Shown in pieces: positions 14,591 through 17,573 of a stretch of 17,573 nt of DNA. Numbering within the stretch: the stretch's first letter is position 1; each line of letters begins with the position of its first letter. Under the pieces are notes generated by a model, which had not been told where the DNA came from, made no database searches, and saw only the letters and a list, made by a program, of their open reading frames with translations. Source of the DNA: Bacillus massilioanorexius. Lineage in GTDB: Bacteria; Bacillota; Bacilli; Bacillales; DSM-1321. Made by a program: the position numbers and the translations under genes. The stretch covers positions 1-17,573 of the forward strand of contig NZ_CABKRX010000091.1 of the NCBI RefSeq assembly GCF_902374955.1, in the 5' to 3' direction.

Positions 14591-15298
14591 TTAACATCTT
14601 ACATATTTGCGTTTAAAACCAAGCTTCCCTCTATCTACTTCCTTTTGAATACTTTCATAAGCGTTTAGGAAACTACTTTTTTTCTTGTCTCGTTTGACTT
14701 CTACTAAACCTACTGCTTTAGCAGTTTCAAGGGCCAATTCATGGAGTGGCAAATATGAAACCCCCACGGTGTATAGGAAATTATTCATAGCAGATTTCGT
14801 TCGTTCTGGCGAATCATGAATCGTATTTTTCACCATTTCCAGCATATTGGCAATCTTGCTTTCAGAAAATTCAACGTCTAAACGATTTCCTAAAAGCCAA
14901 CAGTAGCAACTCCAGCCACCGGACATTTTCAGCTCTTCACCGCTTGCTATCCATTTATCAGCAACCTCTTGTGCAATATCTGCTTCCGCTAAAGTAACTG
15001 CTACCACATAATCGGACAGCATGTAAAAATATGCTGAATCCATCCAACGATTAAAATCCAACTCAGTCATTGCTTTCGGATCTGCAATAATACCTGCAAA
15101 GTACATTGCGTCATAGTTCCCTGTGGCATAAAGCTCTTCAGCTAAAGATTGATTTATTTTTATTTTTTTGGCTATTGGCTTCATTGCACCTGTAGCCACG
15201 CCAAAAAGAGGCTCATGTGCGCCATTGGATATGTATATTTTTTTTGTTCGCTCCTTGCCAAGGGCTTCTAGTTCCTGCATAACCATATCTATATTCAT
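14591..15298 (-). CDS. DNA alkylation repair protein (AlkD-like, HEAT-repeat)
   Basis: A 235-residue, mostly alpha-helical soluble protein of the AlkD/COG4912 family (PF08713), HEAT-like DNA glycosylases that remove alkylated bases. Visible: FGVATGAMKPIAKKIK (32-47), ATGNYDAMYFAGIIADPK, DFNRWMDSAYFYMLSDYVV, and GGWSCYCWLLG, the usual order of the family's helical blocks. The ATG at 15298 lies about eight bases after AAGGAAG; a GTG three codons upstream has no such site. It is a single-gene transcript with its own terminator. This member diverges from B. cereus AlkD, so catalytic activity is likely but not certain; some family members bind DNA without known glycosylase activity. Confidence 0.82.
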   Translation of the reverse strand: MNIDMVMQELEALGKERTKKIYISNGAHEPLFGVATGAMKPIAKKIKINQSLAEELYATGNYDAMYFAGIIADPKAMTELDFNRWMDSAYFYMLSDYVVAVTLAEADIAQEVADKWIASGEELKMSGGWSCYCWLLGNRLDVEFSESKIANMLEMVKNTIHDSPERTKSAMNNFLYTVGVSYLPLHELALETAKAVGLVEVKRDKKKSSFLNAYESIQKEVDRGKLGFKRKYVRC

Positions 15299-15590
15299 CG
15301 TTAGCACTTCCTTCTTTTGGGAGTTTTTCTCCTAATAGTTTGCCATCTCATACATCATCATTATCCTATAAAAAACTACTATTTGTCATTATAACTATCG
15401 TATAAGTGCATGGGGGGTATAAAGCAATTTACCTAAAGCATGTCGGTACTATGTTCACATACTGGTGGTAAGAAAAAATATTTTACATCGCCTCCTATTT
15501 CAGTTGATTAAAAGACTTAAAATCAACGCAATCGTCAAAACGGCAGTCTTTACTTTCAATGATTAACTTATTAGTAAAATAAAAAACGAA
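15299..15590. other. intergenic stretch
   Basis: Apart from the ribosome binding site of the AlkD-like gene, nothing was recognised: no ORF, no clear terminator for the small membrane-protein gene to the right, no RNA gene. Confidence 0.4.
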
Positions 15591-15788
15591 TTAACTCTTC
15601 TTTATCAAATTGATTAAATAGTATATCTGTGAAATCAAAAATGAAAAAAGAATGATTATGATTGTTCCTAATGTGCAAACTGCTTCTTCTACTGGATTGC
15701 TCCCTCCTAAAATTACATTGGCTAATATAAAAAAGAGGATTGTACTTATGAATATAGTTAAGAAGAAAATACTAACATACTTAGACAT
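15591..15788 (-). CDS. small two-helix membrane protein
   Basis: A 65-residue protein with two membrane segments (~6-28, IFFLTIFISTILFFILANVI; ~38-60, LGTIIIILFSFLISQIYYLI) joined by a short loop GGSNPVEEAVCT. It ends in KKS. AAAGGAGAG sits at a normal distance before the ATG at 15788, which makes a real gene likely. Family and function are not recognised. A transcript of its own is likely, because flanking genes lie on the other strand or far away. Confidence 0.65.
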   Translation of the reverse strand: MSKYVSIFFLTIFISTILFFILANVILGGSNPVEEAVCTLGTIIIILFSFLISQIYYLINLIKKS

Positions 15789-16016
15789 AAAATCTCTCCT
15801 TTTGTATCACAACTATTTTACCTTCATAATATATACTACAACGATACCGAATTATCCCCTGTCTCTTTCCATCAATTTAATAGTATAAGAAATAGAACAG
15901 AATAAACTTATTTCTAATCAGACCGCTTTAAGTTATCTGTTTTTTATACTGATAAAAATAATACATAAAGCAAAAAAACACAGAATCATGTTTGATACAA
16001 TTATGGAGGTGACAGA

Positions 16017-16256
16017 ATGGGAGAATTTATTTCTGTAATGTTTAGGATACTCTCAGCAGTCGGCTTATTAATACTAGTTTTAGGAATTTGTTCAAAAGAT
16101 TGGAAGGGACTAATAATAAGTGGTTTTTGTTTGTTATTGCCTTCTTTGTATTTTTTAGGAGGAGAAAATTGGTTTAAGTTGCTTGTTCTTTTTCCACTGA
16201 TTCCATTTTTATTTGCATACTATATAAACAAAAAAGCTGACCATAGGTCTAGATAG
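16017..16256 (+). CDS. small membrane protein
   Basis: A 79-residue protein with three hydrophobic stretches: FRILSAVGLLILVLGIC (~9-25), GLIISGFCLLLPSLYFLGG (~31-49) and KLLVLFPLIPFLFAYYI (~54-70). The tail NKKADHRSR is basic and presumably cytoplasmic. GGAGGTGA precedes the ATG at a good distance. Not recognised; similar short proteins are common orphan genes in Bacillaceae. Single gene, between two minus-strand units. Confidence 0.7.
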   Translation: MGEFISVMFRILSAVGLLILVLGICSKDWKGLIISGFCLLLPSLYFLGGENWFKLLVLFPLIPFLFAYYINKKADHRSR

Positions 16257-16335
16257 AAGTGAAACTCCTATGTAATAGGTATATCTGACTTTTAAATATA
16301 ATGATGGCCGTTAATTGCCCCATATGTGGAAAATC

Positions 16336-16360
16336 AAAAAAAGAGCTGATGACAGCTCTT
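16336..16360 (-). terminator. Rho-independent terminator, minus strand
   Basis: On the minus strand AAGAGCTG-TCAT-CAGCTCTT, a perfect 8-bp stem with a 4-base loop, leads into seven T (16342-16336). It follows the stop of the frameshifted gene at 16391 by about 30 bases. Confidence 0.85.
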
Positions 16361-16390
16361 GATATATAGGATGCGTTATTGCAGCAGAAT

Positions 16391-16569
16391 TTAATTCCTA
16401 CTTTCTGGTAGTTCCGAATAAATATCAAATAAGTATTTAACAATTTGTTTAGATTCGTCTTCACCATTACTGTATCTAATCTTGCATACATAATTAGTAA
16501 AAGACTTTTCGACTCTGAATCATCTAATAATTGAATTTTTCTCTTTACTTTTTCAATCTCTAGCAACAA
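16391..16569 (-). pseudogene. frameshifted small gene, about 59 residues if restored
   Basis: Two halves of one small protein lie in different frames. The first frame starts at TTG 16569 (weak TAGGTG site upstream) and reads MLLEIEKVKRKIQLLDDSES. The second, in the -1 frame, reads KSFTNYVCKIRYSNGEDESK and then QIVKYLFDIYSELPESRN to a TAA at 16393-16391. The join falls at or near TCGAAAAGTC (about 16504-16513). Past that point the first frame turns into unlikely protein (YISRAVISSFFDF...), while the second looks like real, charged, helical protein. The terminator at 16336-16360 fits the second frame's stop. One lost A in the A-run would explain it; a sequencing error or programmed -1 frameshifting are alternatives. 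Family not recognised. Confidence 0.6.
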
Positions 16570-16679
16570 AACACCTACTGTTAAATATCATTTTTGAAAA
16601 TTCTCTCTTTAGTTAAGTCGTTTTATTCATATTTTTAGTTTTGATACAGTTCCATTGCTTTCAACTGGTGAATAAATAT

Positions 16680-17288
16680 TCAATATTCATCGTATTCACA
16701 ACAAAATCTCTCAATATTATTATTGGTCAATTTGAAGAAAGTATTTTGAGATACTTCCAGTCTTAATGCTTGCTCTTTTGTTAAGTTTTGATAGATTCCT
16801 CTTATTATTCTACCTGTTAGCCCATGAGATACAGCGATAACTTTCTTTTTGTCCTTTATACTTTCTAACCATTCTGATACTCTCTTCACAACTAAATCAT
16901 AGCTTTCCCCATCTGGAGAATTGAAATACCAATTGTAATTATCAGTATTTTCAATCAGTTTCGGCCATGAAGCTTTGATTTCTTGTGTGGTTAAACCCGC
17001 CCACGCACCTACTGAAACCTCTTTTATTCGACTGTCAGTAGTCACTTTATTCAAATCATACCCTAATATTCCACATAAAATTTCTGTGCTTTGCAAAGTT
17101 CTGCCTAATGGACTCGAAATAATCTCCCATTCATTAGACTCACCAATTATGACTTTTAATAACTTTGATATATTTTTTACTTGTTCAATTCCTTCTAAAG
17201 TTAATGGTGAATCAAGTTCTCCTTGATATCTCCCTTGTGAGTTTAAAACTGTTTCCCCATGTCTAATTAAATAAATTGTTTGATCCAA
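16680..17288 (-). CDS. histidine phosphatase family protein (phosphoglycerate mutase-like)
   Basis: A 202-residue cytoplasmic enzyme of the histidine phosphatase superfamily (GpmB/CobC/PhoE-like). The phosphohistidine motif LIRHGETVLN is at the N-terminus with GRYQGELDSPLTLEG after it. ISSPLGRTLQSTEI supplies the second catalytic Arg. RIKEVSVGAWAG carries the conserved acidic site, and VIAVSHGLTGR holds the second His. The substrate within the family cannot be told. I start it at TTG 17288 (MDQTIYLIRHG), eight bases after GGAGG. The ATG at 17303 lies on top of that GGAGG and has no ribosome binding site of its own, so the longer form is less likely. The C-terminus is somewhat short, with FCCEYDEY. 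Confidence 0.85.
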   Translation of the reverse strand: MDQTIYLIRHGETVLNSQGRYQGELDSPLTLEGIEQVKNISKLLKVIIGESNEWEIISSPLGRTLQSTEILCGILGYDLNKVTTDSRIKEVSVGAWAGLTTQEIKASWPKLIENTDNYNWYFNSPDGESYDLVVKRVSEWLESIKDKKKVIAVSHGLTGRIIRGIYQNLTKEQALRLEVSQNTFFKLTNNNIERFCCEYDEY

Positions 17289-17361
17289 ATTGCTATCCTC
17301 CATCAACTAAACTATCCCGTTTGTAGAATTAAAAAGAACTGCGAATACAGTCCAAAAATAC

Positions 17362-17573
17362 TTATAAATGCTTCTGACCTTTTAATTTTTTGTATCCTAA
17401 AATCAAAAATACACTTATAACGATAATAAAAGTAACTATGATTGAATACCTAAGAAGCATTAAGAAATATTCTGGATAAGTATAAGCTTCACTTGAATAA
17501 TTTCCAGTTACATCTTTAGTAACTCTCACTCTGTTTATCAAAACTAACAATAATGAATATGAAACAATAAATG
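17362..17573 (-). CDS. membrane protein, C-terminal part only
   Basis: The frame is open from the right edge to a stop at 17362, so the start is outside the window. About 70 residues are visible: a hydrophobic segment at the edge (FIVSYSLLLVLINRV), an extracytoplasmic-looking loop (TKDVTGNYSSEAYTYPEYF), a second membrane helix (LRYSIIVTFIIVISVFLILG) and a basic tail YKKLKGQKHL. A TTG at 17550 could also serve as a start, but it would fall inside the first helix and has no ribosome binding site. Not recognised. It may share a transcript with the phosphatase gene 73 bases downstream. Confidence 0.5.
   Translation of the reverse strand, partial: FIVSYSLLLVLINRVRVTKDVTGNYSSEAYTYPEYFLMLLRYSIIVTFIIVISVFLILGYKKLKGQKHL

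Noticed and set aside
15652..15888. Plus-strand ORF overlapping the small two-helix membrane protein gene
   Set aside because: The minus-strand gene has AAAGGAGAG and a clean two-helix product; the plus-strand reading has neither.
16249..16390. C-terminal extension of the minus-strand ORF starting at 16569
   Set aside because: After the A-run this frame reads through the terminator hairpin and gives implausible protein; the -1 frame is the better continuation.
1..17573. CRISPR arrays, tRNA or rRNA genes, insertion sequences, phage genes
   Set aside because: No regularly spaced repeats, no tRNA cloverleaf or rRNA-like sequence, and no transposase or integrase reading frame were seen.

Overview
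The window is AT-rich, low-GC Gram-positive DNA. AGGAGG-type ribosome binding sites precede nearly every gene and TTG starts are frequent. A YfhD-family small protein, a σB-like promoter and a Bacillus-type Fur box point to Bacillaceae or a close relative; I lean towards Lysinibacillus or a similar genus, but the sequence shows no species marker.

Layout. (1) 1-607, minus strand: the first ~200 codons of a polytopic membrane protein that runs off the left edge, followed by a ~600-base stretch without a credible gene and a small minus-strand ORF with its own terminator. (2) 1573-5315, plus strand: a GntR-RCK_C regulator of the BusR type (c-di-AMP sensing), a strong terminator, then a three-gene glycine betaine/proline ABC transporter (opuAA-opuAB-opuAC) with a σB-like promoter and its own terminator. 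(3) 5426-6397: mostly non-coding, with one YfhD-like gene on the minus strand. (4) 12445 down to 6398, minus strand: a tightly overlapping six-gene operon. It encodes a lipoprotein solute-binding protein, a permease, a permease-ATPase fusion, a second ATPase, and two paralogous ThuA/class-I-amidotransferase-like proteins. Its σA-type promoter overlaps two staggered 7-1-7 Fur motifs. (5) 12853-14268, plus strand: a PQQ-dependent sugar dehydrogenase-like beta-propeller protein without a signal peptide. (6) 14591-17573: a DNA alkylation repair (AlkD-like) protein, two small membrane proteins, a frameshifted small gene, a histidine phosphatase, and the C-terminal part of another membrane protein that runs off the right edge.

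Functional themes. The BusR-OpuA block reads as an osmoprotectant uptake unit that could be controlled at transcription by BusR plus c-di-AMP and possibly general stress, and at the protein level through CBS domains. The six-gene block is the most interesting part. It is built like an oligopeptide/nickel importer, but its promoter predicts iron repression, and the two cytoplasmic ThuA-like proteins at its end have no function I can name. An iron- or metallophore-related uptake and processing system is the best inference, not a demonstration.

At the repeat level, two copies of a GAACTAAC...GTTAGTTC palindrome each lie directly behind a minus-strand terminator, linked to it by a shared TTGTTAA-type junction. 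This suggests a dispersed composite element.
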